Positions 13,000-25,477 of a stretch of DNA of 51,000 bases are shown piece after piece. How positions within the stretch are numbered: the stretch's first letter is position 1; every line of letters starts with the position of its first letter. Position numbers and translations under genes: made by a program. This DNA is from Glandiceps talaboti (lineage: Eukaryota; Hemichordata; Enteropneusta; Spengelidae): positions 9,603,379 through 9,654,378 of the forward strand of contig NC_135551.1 of the NCBI RefSeq assembly GCF_964340395.1. Reading direction: 5' to 3'. The notes under the pieces are model-generated. The model saw only the letters and a program-made list of their open reading frames with translations, did not search any database and was not told where the DNA came from.

Positions 13000-13860
13000 T
13001 GTTCATGCCCCCCCCCGTAAATTCTGACTCCAGCATAATTTCAAGTTTATTCCGAGCTCGGTATTACAGGCATTCGACTAGAGTCTTTATACCTCAAAGA
13101 TATACAACAGTCCATTTCTGTACAAGGCATATCAGAAACCAAACATTTGCAGTGTGGAGTGTCACAAAACCCTGTGCTTGGTCCACTCTTACACGCGTAT
13201 GCTGTCTATACACATCACCACTTGGAAAGCTAATCCGACATCAAAATCTCAATATGCAACAACATGCAGACGACAACCAGATTTACCAATATATTTCCCC
13301 AATCACATACGTCAACTACAGTAACTAAGATGGAAACTGTTGCACATGATATTAAACGACCCAAAATAAGCTAGTTTAATGATGGCAAAACCGAGGTCCT
13401 CCTTATCACGTCTCAGTTCAACAGGCTTCCTCGTCTCATGAACCACATCAACATGGGATCGTCTTCTGTGCAGTTAGTGGATTCAGCATGTACCATTTGT
13501 GTAACAATTGATGACCGTTATAACCTCAAGAAGCACATCTCGTTGACATGTAGATCAGTTCTTTTTCACCCCCGAACAATAGGTCGCACATTGACAGTGG
13601 AGGGGGCCCCTCCACTGTCTATGGTCGCATACACCAGTATCTTACAAACGGAGTTTGTCAGAACCTTGGTCATGCACTTATATCATCGATACCTGACTAC
13701 TGAATGGCCCTTCTGTATGGGCTGCCAGCTAAAAACATTGTCCCTCTTGAACATGCCCAAAATACAGCAGCTAGGATTGTGTCAGGTACAAAGAAAACAG
13801 ATGACGTCACATCGGTTCTTTCAATAACACAGTTTAGTTAGAAATCACACTGGCGTCAAG
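13000..13860 (+). pseudogene. Second non-LTR RT remnant (CR1/L2-like)
   Basis: A different RT lineage from the one in copies A and B, also broken across frames. Near 13060-13195 one frame reads LGITGIRLE, ISVQGISETK and CGVSQNPVLGPLL (a GVPQGSVLGPLL-like block). At about 13200-13290 another reads YTSPLGKLI and HADD in place of YADD. At 13438-13590 it reads INMGSSSVQ and TIDDRYNLKKHI. Past 13680 it reads CQLKTLSLLNMP in the region that in relatives is the LLYGLP block. The micro-palindrome at 13582-13631 interrupts it. Only the palm and thumb part remains. Confidence 0.8.
13582..13631. mobile_element. Micro-palindrome insertion in an RT remnant
   Basis: Flanks ggtcgcaca (13582-13590) and ggtcgcata (13623-13631) agree at 8 of 9 positions. 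The 32-bp insert at 13591-13622 reads ttgacagtggaggggg then cccctccactgtctat, nearly a perfect palindrome. Related RTs run directly across this point (IGR then a short hydrophobic stretch). The insertion is therefore visible against an expected empty site. Confidence 0.6.
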
Positions 13861-13895
13861 TGCAGTTACATAATATACCAGTAGGTAGGGCCTAC

Positions 13896-13939
13896 ATGTA
13901 CATGTAGTCTCAGGTCACTACATTGTGGTCTGAGATGTA
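13896..13939. repeat. Imperfect CTCAG...CTGAG hairpin
   Basis: ctcaggtcac and gtggtctgag pair imperfectly around tacatt, with atgtagt directly on both sides (a 7-bp direct repeat). It is related in sequence to the 24922-24954 hairpin. Confidence 0.4.
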
Positions 13940-13995
13940 GTTTACACCACTATGACCTAAGAACTTGAACCAGGGCTGAGGAGAAGTGGTCTGAG

Positions 13996-14106
13996 GTTAA
14001 AGTTTTGCAGCTCTCGTTCAGCAATCTCAAAACATTTCAGCCTACTTCCCGTAATGAACACTTGTCAAGCATTTTTGTAGCTCCCATACTCAAAGACTAC
14101 ATATAT
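13996..14106. repeat. 111-bp direct repeat, copy 2
   Basis: Identical to 10977-11087. The preceding sequence gtggtctgag matches the arm motif of the hairpins at 24922 and 28941. Confidence 0.9.
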
Positions 14107-14409
14107 GTTTATATACGACTCAAAATATAACACTGAAATTTACTTTGAACATGTTCAGTTTCAGTAGACCTATTAAAACCCAAAATCTCCACTGTATAAT
14201 TTAATATCGGTAATAGTTTACAGTCAAAAACTTTTAAATTTAGTTTTGACTAGGAGGTCCCCAAGTTTTGCAAGTTGACTCATGACCGCAATCATTGCTT
14301 TACTCGCTTGAGCTGACGAGCTTCTGTACATCAACATCTCCTGACGAGTGATTTACTCACGAAACAGGCTTGTAGAGACGAAAAACCCGACTTGATTTTC
14401 TTCTACCCT

Positions 14410-14413
<4 letters not shown>

Positions 14414-14489
<76 letters not shown>
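14414..14489. repeat. (AT)n microsatellite at left edge of copy B
   Basis: About 75 bp of AT immediately before the duplicated accattgctcgg sequence. The 300 bp before it hold no gene. Confidence 0.95.
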
Positions 14490-14491
<2 letters not shown>

Positions 14492-15167
14492 CCATTGCTC
14501 GGTTGACGGCAACGCGGTCAAAGATATCGGGTTCTTTGCACAATACACGTGTATATAGAAATGATGTCCCTTAAATTTCCCCTCTTTTCATTCTTGCTCT
14601 TTTCAACTACAATATAGATTTTGATAATTTCCATAGGTCTCACGAGATATACTCTTCAAGGAAAAACAAGTTCGTGTCGGGGTTTGACACGAGAATAGTC
14701 TGTGCTTGGAGTAATTATACTGTCAGTATAATTTCTCAAAGGTATGTGTTATCGTGGAAGTTTAAACATTATTTATACTTTAATGGTGTTATAGATTTTG
14801 ACCCAAGCTATGCATGCCACGGTCACAAGCTATATTGCGTCAGATCGATTTGCCAAACAAGTTTGCCAGAATTAACGCATCCCATCAAACCATGGACCCT
14901 CCACAAAGGTGGAGTGTCTATGGTCAAACAAATGACAGGTCGCAGAAACTATGGTCATGGAAGTATGAACGTCGTTTATACTTGTACGCCGTGACATACA
15001 ATGAGCGCAGTGCCATGATTGACCGGATTATTCAGTGTCGACAATCCCAGTTAATATAATCCAAAAGGCAAACTTGTTTTATTTACCACCTTGCCAAGCA
15101 ACACAGGGTGGTGGCGAGGCGAAGTTGTAATGTACTGTCGCTTTGATATTCACGATTTTGGAAAGGA

Positions 15168-16084
15168 AATAGATAACATCGGGTTAGATCTTGAGAGTAA
15201 ATAAGAAGAAAAGAAGAGTTAATTTGAAATCAGTGATAAACGAGTTGTCTATTTTTAAGAAACTAAATATAAGGAAAGCTATGGGTCCTGATAACATATG
15301 TGGTAGGTTACTGAATGTCTATGCATCGCAGTTAGCTAGTGTTTCCAGTAGATTGTTCAATTGGTCGTACAATGATCATACGATATCAACCATTTGGAAA
15401 ACATCTACCATCTGTCCGGTCCCTAAAAACTTCCAAGGCATCGTCCTGTAGCACTGACTTCCATTGTGATGAAATGCTTCGAGCGTATTTTACTTTGTCA
15501 AAACCCACAAAAACATTCACACCTTGACCCATACCAATTTACATATTAAAGTAATAGAGGTACTGATAATGCAAGTCTCACATTACTTCACGATGCGTAT
15601 ACACATCTTGAAAAACCAAGTTCATTTGTAAGACTATTGGTTATTGATTTTTCATCAGTCGTTAACAGAAGTCAACCAAACATGATGGCTCATAAACTTA
15701 GTTATTTAAACGTTAACCCCAAACTCATCCTCTGGATAATGGATTTTCTTGTCAACCTTTCCCAGTTTGTTCGCTACCAAAAATTAAGTTCAGCCTTCCA
15801 TTCAACATTTAGGGGTGCCTCACAGAGCACGATACTCTCACACAAACTATTTACACTTTACACAAATGACTGCTCATCAGGTACCGATACAAATCCACTT
15901 ATCAAATATTCTGATAACTCTGCATTAGTTGACCTGTCAAATTCTGACCGTACTTATTTCGATGAAGTTGATAGGTTTGTTACTTGGTGTAAAGAAAACT
16001 ACTTGGACGAAAGGTCGACTTTAGGAAGAACCCTAAAGTAGTGCCCGACCTTTTTATTGACAATGTTAAAGTTGAACAGGTGAC

Positions 16085-16152
<68 letters not shown>

Positions 16153-16610
16153 AACAGTCTTGGATAATAAATCAAATGTTAAGGCCAACACAGATTTCAT
16201 TAACAAGAAATGTCAATCTAGAGTTTACTGTCTACAACAATTGAGGGGCCTAAAATTTTGTAAATGCCAAGGTATTACAGACATTCTATCGGAGTTTTGA
16301 GTCGGTTTAACATTTTCTTTTTTGTGCTGGTTTGGTAGTCTAGGGACTAGCTACAAGAGTGTCTTGAACAAAATTGTAAATGTGTTTAGTAAAGTATTGA
16401 GTGAAAAGTAGACTAATTTGAATGAAATGTTTACATCTCGTGTACAAAACAAAGCTGGGAAAATGGTAAATGACAAAGGCCACATTATGTCCCAACACTT
16501 TGAACTCCTGCCATCAGGGAGACGATTTCGTGTCCCTAAATTCAGAACAGTCAGAACCAAATCAAGTTTTGTGCCCACTTCAACTAAATTTTAAACCAAA
16601 CTAAATAATT
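15168..16610 (+). pseudogene. Dead CR1/L2-like RT (copy B)
   Basis: Same decayed RT as in copy A with the same frameshift, the same YSDN in place of YADD and the same stop, so it was dead before duplication. The 5' region reads at 15191-15451, the palm at 15637-16041 and the C-terminal LPSGRRFRVP region near 16510. The internal AT tract (about 16087-16151) is longer than in copy A. Confidence 0.85.
16087..16151. repeat. (AT)n run inside RT copy B
   Basis: About 65 bp of AT against about 40 bp at the same place in copy A. Confidence 0.92.
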
Positions 16611-17024
16611 CTATTTCAAAGACATCTGCTCTGCATTCCAGATTGGAAGAACCGCGTTTTTTTTTATTGTCTTTTTTAAGTTGATGACCATTTCTGGCAA
16701 GACTTCACTCACAATTTTCTCGATTTTACTGATTTTTCTTCTTTATTAAAAAGGTTTAGGGTCGGCACCGGATTTCTTGAATGGAAGCGTTTGGGGAGTT
16801 ATGTGTGATTTATTTGTTGAGAAAGGTTCAAAGACAATAAATATCGCCGGAAGGTGGCACTTGCCGTTCCAGTGAGGAACGACTAGTGCCACCACGGTAG
16901 TACTCGACAATTCGATGGACCACGGCCAAGTCCGCCATTCACAATTTTCAAATCACTTGAAATAAAGCAATCTGGCAAAACTCGCCCATGTGCATTTACA
17001 ATCTTGTCGCAACTAATTCTAGTA

Positions 17025-17064
17025 GGTAAAACCATAGACCCTCCACCCTGTCTATGGTAAAACC
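17025..17064. mobile_element. Micro-palindrome insertion (copy B)
   Basis: ggtaaaacc at 17025-17033 and 17056-17064 around a 22-bp insert. It is the counterpart of 3376-3415. Confidence 0.6.
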
Positions 17065-18808
17065 TAGTCGCATTCATAACTTTCATCGAGGGTAAGGTAA
17101 TTTTAGTCATCAACTTCTATAAAGTCCAAAATGAAACGATAAAACATGTACATTTTGGAAATTATCCCATGTATAATGCCAGATTATAAAGTGACAAAGA
17201 GTGGTTCATCTGAGTGGATAGCTTAACCTCTTGACGATTTATAAACAATGGGAAATAGGCAGCTATCTCGATGTTCATTTTAACCTATTTTCCCAGAGAA
17301 TATTTTCAGAACTGGTATCCAAATTACCAAGATCACGTTTTTCATATTTACTGATATGCCGCTTTAGTTATGGCCGGTTTTGTGAGATGTTTTGCGTGCA
17401 CAATGTAAACCACAGACAAGGCATGTAAACTTCTACTTGCAAACCCGTCTATTTCAGGCTTGGCCTCTTACCACTCTTGGAGGAATTGTACTGACTCCTC
17501 CAAGACCACGTCTGACACAGTGGCCTGAAACCCATAGTCTATCGCGAGTATATTGTCTACCCTTCAAGAGACACACATTCTCTGCCAGTCACCCTTTTAA
17601 AAATACGCTTGTTAAACGTCTGCTCCTGGAGTTAAATTTGGTTCAACTCATGAGCAAAATATTTGTACGTGACTCCGGGCCCCTTTCAGACAATCCGAAT
17701 TTTCACGCACGTCCCAATTCGTTTTTTTCCCGTGACAACAATTTTTCTCCTGAGCCTCCCCCTACCCTAATCTAGTTCCTGACGACCGTATTCCAATTTT
17801 ACACTACATCTTTACATATTACGTATAGTCAATGTCATTACTCTCGTTGCCGATGTGTTGGCAATTATATACATGTATATATATAATATCCATAATCACA
17901 ACATATTTCCTGCTCAAAGAAGAACTGTTTCAGCTTATTCCATTTCGATATAAACAGAGTCCAGGGATAAAATACCCATGTACTACTCCTTATATTACTG
18001 GCTAGGTAATGTCAACCGTAAAATAATCCAAGCACCAGCGTCCCTAAAATCCGTGAAGCAGTGTCGATATTACAGTATTTTGCTGACACTTATTACTTTC
18101 TGTAACTGGTCTATATTTGTGATATCATGGTAAATATGCTTGGAATTTATGGCCTAACAAACCAGACATTACGTAGATTTGAATATTGAAGAAAATCAAA
18201 AACAAAAACAAGGCCATGGCCATGGCCGGGTCAGGTACTGATATTAGTACTTTAGACATCAGTGGGGGTCACACTTGGTCATTGAAACTATATTGACCGA
18301 CCAAAATTCTAAACATCACGGATAAATAATTTCATATCGAAATGTATGTACGGAGATTCAGGTTTTTAGACCACGTGGCTTTGACATGACATCATCAGCT
18401 AAATTTGCAATACGAAAGTAACGTAAAACATGGATGTATCTAGTAGGGAGCAAAGTCCGCATGTCTGTATGGATGTTTGAAGATTTACTATCGGTATATG
18501 GGAGGCATAGAGGGAAATATTTGAATAGCGTTATTTAACGTTACATAATTCATGACTGACTACTAAACTACCGTCAAGAGGATTATTTTTGCTTCCATTT
18601 ATCTGTATTAATTTTTTTTAAAGGCAGTGATGGTGACTGCCAATGCCGGTAGTGAAAATATGGCCCGCACATTCTGAAGATTTTTGTATCATACAAGTTC
18701 AATGTTGTAGCTGAGAATGTGATTTATATTTATAACTCAGTAGAATGGGTACCGGTACTGATGCGAGGGATGTGAACCAACCTTTGTCTTGCGTGCTTTT
18801 TAATATCA

Positions 18809-18810
<2 letters not shown>

Positions 18811-18855
<45 letters not shown>

Positions 18856-18873
18856 GTTTGTTTGTTTGTTTAT
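18811..18873. repeat. (GT)n followed by (GTTT)n (copy B)
   Basis: Counterpart of 5168-5235 with a slightly shorter GT run and one substituted GTTT unit (ttta). Confidence 0.93.
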
Positions 18874-19905
18874 TTGTAATGTAGATTCGTCGTTTATATA
18901 CTGCTACTAGATCAGACCGTGGGTTATACTTCCATGATCAGAACATGACCAGACACAACTCTCCACGGCACCATTTTGGTTTTGCAACTTTGATTACTTT
19001 GTTTTGAATAGCTTTTGTCAAGTTCTTGACTTTCCTGATATGACAATAAAGCAAGGGCGGTGAAATATTATTATAGTAGTCCTTCAAAAAACAAGACAAT
19101 TTTGAAACTTTTAGTGGAAAATGTTAGTGAAGACACAGTTTACCCGCATAAATTAACTAACAAAAGACAAAAGAAATGTACACATGGTTCATTTTCTAGG
19201 TGTCGACCTCATGAATATGCACCAAGATTTAGAACCGAGTCAGCTTTAAATGCGTTCACACCTCCAAATCTGGTCTGGACAATATTGTCTGGGCTTAGTC
19301 ACCCTTTTATGCGGACTACAGAGCGGCCCTGGTGCGGACTATTTCTGCCACCTATTAATGCCTGAAAGTCAAGTGGCATATGCTGAGGTTGTGTACAACC
19401 AGCAACCCATAACATTTTAGCAATCTACAGTTCTACCTCAGTATGGCTATTAGCCATGCTAGGTAGTTACTATAATGATTAATATAATGGTTGTCTTGGT
19501 AAAAGTTGTCGACCCCCCCCCCCCCAAAAAAAAAAGAAAAAAAAGAAAAAAGAAAAAAAAAGATCAACAAAACATTCTATGATATTGAAAGCGCTCCTGG
19601 CATGTAATTCCATAGAACAGTTTCCTGTAGGGAATGGCAGCGATTTCATTCAAACTCAAAGACAGAGATGTTGCTAACCAACGTGAACAGCCATAAAAAA
19701 TTGTATGTGAATGAGTATGACTCTGAGATCCCGCTAACGGTTTCATTGTTGTCGGTCTAACCAGAGACACTGGAGAACTTCACTGTCTATGATCTAATCG
19801 TATTGCTCAGTGTGAAAACCGTGCAAAGCGTTACTATTTTGGCGTTGTATTTTCGCACATTTTTGGTTCACAAGGGTCCAATAATTTAAGCTTGAGTTAG
19901 GAAAT

Positions 19906-20260
19906 AGGCCTATTAAAAAAATTGTGTTGTTCCGATTAGGCAAAATAAATAAATAGGTGGGGTAGGTAGATTTATTTTTATACATGTGCGAGTGTCTAAT
20001 TCTGGTTTTCCATTTTTTCCAAATGATCTCTGTGTTATTGGCTTCTTTCCATTAGATGTACAACCATTACAGATTGGAGGAACAGTTTTATATTGTCTTT
20101 TTAAGTTGATGTCAGTTTCTGCATCCACTATGTCTCGTGAGACTTCACAATTGTTGCGATTTTGTTAGTTTTTCAAGAACACGTAAAAAAAAGTTAAGGG
20201 TCGGCAGTGAAAAACTAGGTGGGTCGGGTAACAGAAACCAAACAGTTATTTTTTAGGCCT
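19906..20260 (+). mobile_element. R1 dispersed repeat (copy B)
   Basis: Counterpart of 6263-6617, again bounded by AGGCCT on both sides. Confidence 0.75.
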
Positions 20261-20843
20261 AAGGCATAACGTAGCATATAAATCTACCCAACCTGCGCGA
20301 GCAAGATCTGCATCGGTCAATGTAATATTTACATGGTCTATTACAATTTGGTAAAGTGTACCATTGTATATGCTTGTGCGAGACGTAAAAAACATCATGC
20401 CGTCTAATTGTACGAAACGATTTAGTCACTATGGTTTTGAAGTCAGTGAGATAATGTTTGTGAAGTACCCGGTATCGTGATGTTATCGCTTGTATAGAAA
20501 AACCATCACTGAGGCAAAATCTCACTTTTATCATCATTCATTTTTTAAAGTCTTCAATCATGCCAATTAAAAATATGGATACTGCAGTCATTTATGTGAC
20601 TTTTTTTCCAAAAATGTTTATCGTGCATCTCGATTATATTTTTTTTCGTCTTCGTAACATCTTTTTTTTTTAATTGTGCCAAAAGTAGTAGCTACCACAT
20701 ATAGAACAGTGGAAAAATACAGAATGAGACTCAGAAATGTAAAATCATTTACTTCAATGTCCAAAATGCGGACATCCGAAAATGATGCATGCACGTTGTG
20801 ATGGACTCGTGATTAGCTCTAGTCCAGATGCCAATTGGTATCT

Positions 20844-20895
20844 AACTAAACCATAGACAATAGAGAGGGTCCTCTCTATTTTCTATGACTAAACC
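20844..20895. mobile_element. Micro-palindrome insertion (copy B)
   Basis: aactaaacc at 20844-20852 and gactaaacc at 20887-20895 around a 34-bp palindromic insert. It is the counterpart of 7200-7251. Confidence 0.6.
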
Positions 20896-23371
20896 AAGTT
20901 TAGTGAGTGGAGGTGTAAATGGTAACGATACTGTTTAGGAACACGGTGATAGGAACTAGACGAGATTAGCACTGACAACACACGCTCCGCGAACTCCAGC
21001 AAAGAGGCCTGGTGGGGTATATAGAGACTTGTCAGAGTTGTCGGAGCTACTGTTCATGTACATATAAGTTCCACGTATTCTCAATTTATTTCGTGCTGGA
21101 TAGAAAACAGTCAGTATAGTCCTTGTGTTCTCCAGTGTATAGCCGATGGATTGGATAGTGAGAGTCATGACATGTGTGATACATTGTAGTTTATACACCA
21201 GAACTGAATTTTAGACTGATCCCGTCGGCATCTTCAGAGAAAGCATCAAGCGGGTACCACAATAAACTGAAAACGTAACGACTATAAGCATAACTATAAG
21301 TTTTAATTTACATGGAACTACGGTCATATTTGATAAGCTTATCCCCCACTTCCACACATGGTCTCATACCCCTTGGTCAGCGAAAAGCCAATCATGTTCA
21401 TGTCCGGACATACGAGTTATAAATGGGGCGGTCATATGGGTTAAGTTAGGGTGGAACATAATATATGGAAAAAGTCTGATTGATACTGGCTGTGATGGGT
21501 AGTAGAGCATTTTTTAATTGTCAAAAACAGGGTTTGGGGCCGAATGATATGATTCAAAACGTCATGACTTTCTGGTATATCTTTGTTGTCATGGTGTGTT
21601 TCCAGTTGAGGATGGCTGTCTTTGACTGGCTACAACAGTAAGTGACTGATTTTGAAAGCAAAGAAAGTGGAAGAACATTGGTGTTAGTTAAAAAACTATT
21701 GTTATTAAAGTTATACAAGTAAACGCAGCAAAACAATTGAGAGTCGGTACGGAAAGGAACAGATGACCACAGGAAGGTGTTCAGCTGTTCTTCATTGTTC
21801 TTTGCAATTTGACGACCGGGCGATCACATACTAGTAGTTGTCAGTGTTTTCGCTAAAGCAAAATACACGGAGATGGTTCAAAATCACTTGACTATCATTT
21901 CACTCTTATTTAAATCTACAAATATCTCATTAATATTTTCTCCCAGCTTACTTCAAACTATATGACATTTTCCATGAAAAAAAGGGTGCGTATCTGGAGC
22001 AAAGAAGTGTTTCAGATATCAGAGTGTTCACGTTTGCGTGACCAAGACATAGACATAGACTGGCAAGCGACGCCATGAATTGTGATCGAATCCCAGGGTC
22101 GGATCGGTTGTAGATCAGTGTTCATGATAATTCATTTGCGTGTTCAATTACTAAGTCATCGATGTAGGGTTATAAATTCAGTGACTACACCATCAACAAA
22201 GTTACTTCTTACTATAAATCATGTTGAAAAAGACCCTAGGAAAATGTCTAAGCAACAATGACGGGTGTTACTTTTTTGCAGTGTTTATCCAAATAGTAAT
22301 CGTCGAATAACGTGACCCTGGCTGAAAACTGCGACAGTGAGTGTACCATAAATTCCCAAAACAGACTGACCAGAACAGACATATTGACACAAAAAAAGTG
22401 TGCAAGTTTACATCTTGTGACAGGTTTGGTTGGGGTCACCTCCATCGGCTAATGGTCGAAATCGTCATTGTAAAATATTTTTAATTACCCTCAACTACAA
22501 ATCAGCGTATCGTTGACGATCATTTCAATCGTAAGTGATTCAGAAGTAAAACGTAGAATTATTAATGACAATGGTATGCAAAGTTTTGTTGTTTAACAAT
22601 CATCAGCGATTTGGCATGTTTGCACAAACCACAGATACTTGTTAGTGCATACACTTTTGATACTTCTATTCTATAAGGTAAAGGCTAAATTTAAAAAGAC
22701 ATGATCCCAGTATTAACTTTTTTGTTGCGGCTATATTTCCTAAGTGAGGTGTGCCAAAGAAAGTTTTCCCATGATACTTTGCGCCAGTGCGACTTTTTGA
22801 CATTGTACGTTCGATGTTCCCAATGAGTAAATGGAATTTTATCGAGAAGTCTATTCATATTTGTTTATGACAGCAAGATATTTTCAATTTTCTGTTTTTG
22901 GTCATTTTTGGGGTCAAAAACTGTCATTTGTTTTGTAAATAAAAGAATTCAAAGTAAAAATGAATGACAGCGCTAGCCGCAAAACTAATAGATTGAATGG
23001 GCTGACATTTGGTGTGCAGGTATGTTAGAGTATCTGGATGAAGAATTCTTCAAGAAAATTTGAAGATGACATTGATATGCAAATACGTCTAAAACGTGCT
23101 GTGTAGTATCATATTATAGCCATGTTATTTTACAATACTCGTGAGAAAGTAGAATTTATTGGTGAAGTAAAGTTGCTCATACACCTAAGAAAATTTGACT
23201 ACACTTGAATACATAATGAGCAAATGAAATGATCACAACAATCACATATCTTTGTAATGTTATGACTATACAAGATCTAATACAGGGACGAATGGGGTAC
23301 TTATCAAATAATGCCCTCCGGAACTCAGAAATAAATGTAGATGCGCTGTACCATGCAGTTACGATCAGCGG

Positions 23372-23438
23372 TTTTGAACTATGGAGGTAGGAAGGAAGGA
23401 GGTAGGAAGGATTATAGTCCTACCACCATTTCTGAACA
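23372..23438. mobile_element. Micro-palindrome, 49 bp
   Basis: The insert at 23381-23429 starts atggaggtagg and ends cctaccaccat. Flanks ttttgaact and ttctgaaca agree at 7 of 9 positions. Same terminal motif (ATGGAGGTA) as the cleaner case at 25577-25629. Duplicated in copy D at about 27374-27440. Confidence 0.45.
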
Positions 23439-24912
23439 AAATCGTTGTCCTTGAATTGGAATGGTATGCTTTTAATACAAAAGTTGCACAAACATATGTT
23501 CTTGCTTTCAAAAGTTTTAGAATTAACACCATGATTTCACCGTCGGCCATACTGAGGTGTTCCTGCATCTATTGCTATGGATTTTGTTGGTGGGACTTTG
23601 CTGTACTGTATGAACACTTGTTCAGACTCAGGCCACTAAAACACAATTGCAAAAAAACCCCGTAAAGACACGAAGTATCGTTTTGCACAACGTTCGGCTT
23701 GAAGCAGGTTTGAAGGGTAACCATGCACGACAGAGAAGATGGGTTTAGAGCCCCATTCACACCTAAAACAAAAAGCGATTCTAGTCTGTTCCTATTATAG
23801 TGGTCTGAGGTTCAGATCAAAGTGCCGCATTCATCCACAACATAAAAAATCATAGACCCTACACGACTGGCGTTTGTAAAAGTCAGTTTTAAACCATAAT
23901 TACTACACCTCTTTATCTTCTCGGCAAGAACATGCAGTGCTGCAATCCAACGTGAGGACCTCTCACCAACTTTCAGATCACTTCACATTGGGAACGTTGG
24001 TGAGAGTTCTACTAATATAATTCAGACTGAGGCAAAAAATATAGCCTTTCTGAGTTGAAATCCGAGGTTTAAATCCTGATATCTGAAAATTCCCAATCAA
24101 CCCAGATTACATTGAATAAAAAATAAGTCTAACAAACAATTTATGATTTTTCAGTCCCGAAACTTGCTATTATCCATACACTGTATACACGGTGATTGGT
24201 GTATCGCACTCCTTGACTGAGTGGGTCGGAAAAAAAATAGGTAGACTCACTTGTCATAAATCGATTTATAAATCCACAAAGGCACTGTGACAACTAAAGC
24301 AGTCCCTTTACAGACCATTTTTCTTTAGAAATAAATAGGCTAAAACAATACTGAATGACAGGCAGTCCAAGGTATGCGAAACCATAAGCGAGCGCGTACT
24401 CACGATGCTAGATTAACACACTATTTTACCTGCGCATTGAAGACGCACAGTAAAAAGACCAGTTTTCAACATTAATGCAGGAAATACAAAGCTAACAATT
24501 CAAAATTGTATAAAATGTAAGAAAACAAAAAACAGGCGACAGTCAGAGCATGCATGAACTTCGATTTACAATACCATTATTAAGTTCTTGCATTTTGGGG
24601 CTAATGAAGTCATAGAGACTAGAGTGGGCGAGTTTCATCACAGTTAGTATAATCAATGGCACCGTGATAATTATGACTTTCACTTGAAACTGGACCAGAA
24701 CAGTCTAGGTCGGACGAGTCGTCATCATCAATTCAAAGGCGACGTAACCAAATATACACCGTGAATTCATCTTAGATCGCACCGAGTTGAACAATCATGT
24801 CTGTCATTGTAGAATGTAGACCTTTACGCTGTTTGACCGACTATTGAAGTATAACCCACATAGGTGATATTTCATTGACCTACATGGAAATGCTTGTAAA
24901 TACTTTTTGCAA

Positions 24913-24963
24913 GTAGTAGTAGCTCAGACCACTCTAGTATTTTAGTGGTCTGAGGTAGTAGTA
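24913..24963. mobile_element. Micro-palindrome with 9-bp direct repeats
   Basis: gtagtagta at 24913-24921 and 24955-24963 (9/9, but a simple trinucleotide) flank a 33-bp insert containing ctcagaccact and agtggtctgag, an 11-bp perfect stem. Copy D has it at 28932-28982 with one loop change. Confidence 0.5.
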
Positions 24964-25218
24964 AGAGTTTTTGCTAACGTTTACATGCTAGCGTAGTTGT
25001 ACATGTAGTATACATGTCAGTTCGTATGTACATGTACATTAAATGTAGCTCTCATCATATCATACACTGTACATGTGTGTAACCCTTTTCTTTTGCACCC
25101 TCCCCCTCCGCCTTCATGTGGTCAAACACAGACAACTAACTAACTAAATAGTGTTACTGTTAGTTTTCTGTGGGTCAAACAATTAGTGTACACGCCTTGA
25201 ATCACATGCAGGCGAGAT

Positions 25219-25477
25219 AGATTTGAATATTCATTTGTTTACTGCCCGGTTATGGGGGTGAACTCATGAATATATTCTGAACTAAATGCAAATGTATTCA
25301 AATCACTTCCGACTCGCAATCTGAACTATTTTTCAGATCGAGTATAATCCGATTAGACAGGCGCTAATGGGAAAGTACAGAAACGTCCACCTCATCAGCA
25401 TAAAAGTACAGAATTGAACTCAATCTGAACTATAGTACGGAAAATGTCGTAAACTGTACTATTTTTTCTACTAGTGT
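25219..25477 (+). mobile_element. R2 repeat, 259 bp
   Basis: Same 259-bp unit as 9046-9304 (inverted) and 29181-29439. Its outer end coincides with the end of the C/D homology. That suggests R2 is the terminal part of whatever moved or duplicated there. Confidence 0.75.

Larger units (their letters stand above)
14491..21823. repeat. 7.3-kb direct duplication, copy B
   Basis: Second copy of 883-8192, offset about 13.6 kb. Matching features, all read by eye, are: RT remnant about 15168-16610, partial R1 about 16640-16790, hairpin 16853-16893, micro-palindrome 17025-17064, GT repeat about 18811-18873, R1 19906-20260 and micro-palindrome 20844-20895. It ends at gggcga and passes straight into copy C (tcacatac) with no spacer. 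Confidence 0.93.
21819..25477. repeat. 3.6-kb direct duplication, copy C
   Basis: Matches 25835-29439 in the same orientation, with roughly 1-2% substitutions by eye and small indels (for example a 6-bp tandem difference near 22050 and a 10-bp difference near 22530). It begins at the end of copy B with shared ggcga and ends exactly at the end of the R2 unit (ctactagtgt). No exon with recognisable similarity was found. Small reading frames such as 23381-23665 run through low-complexity and hairpin sequence. Confidence 0.92.

Noticed and set aside
23381-23665. Open frame in copies C and D
   Set aside because: It starts inside a micro-palindrome, has no recognisable domain, and both strands are open at the same place.
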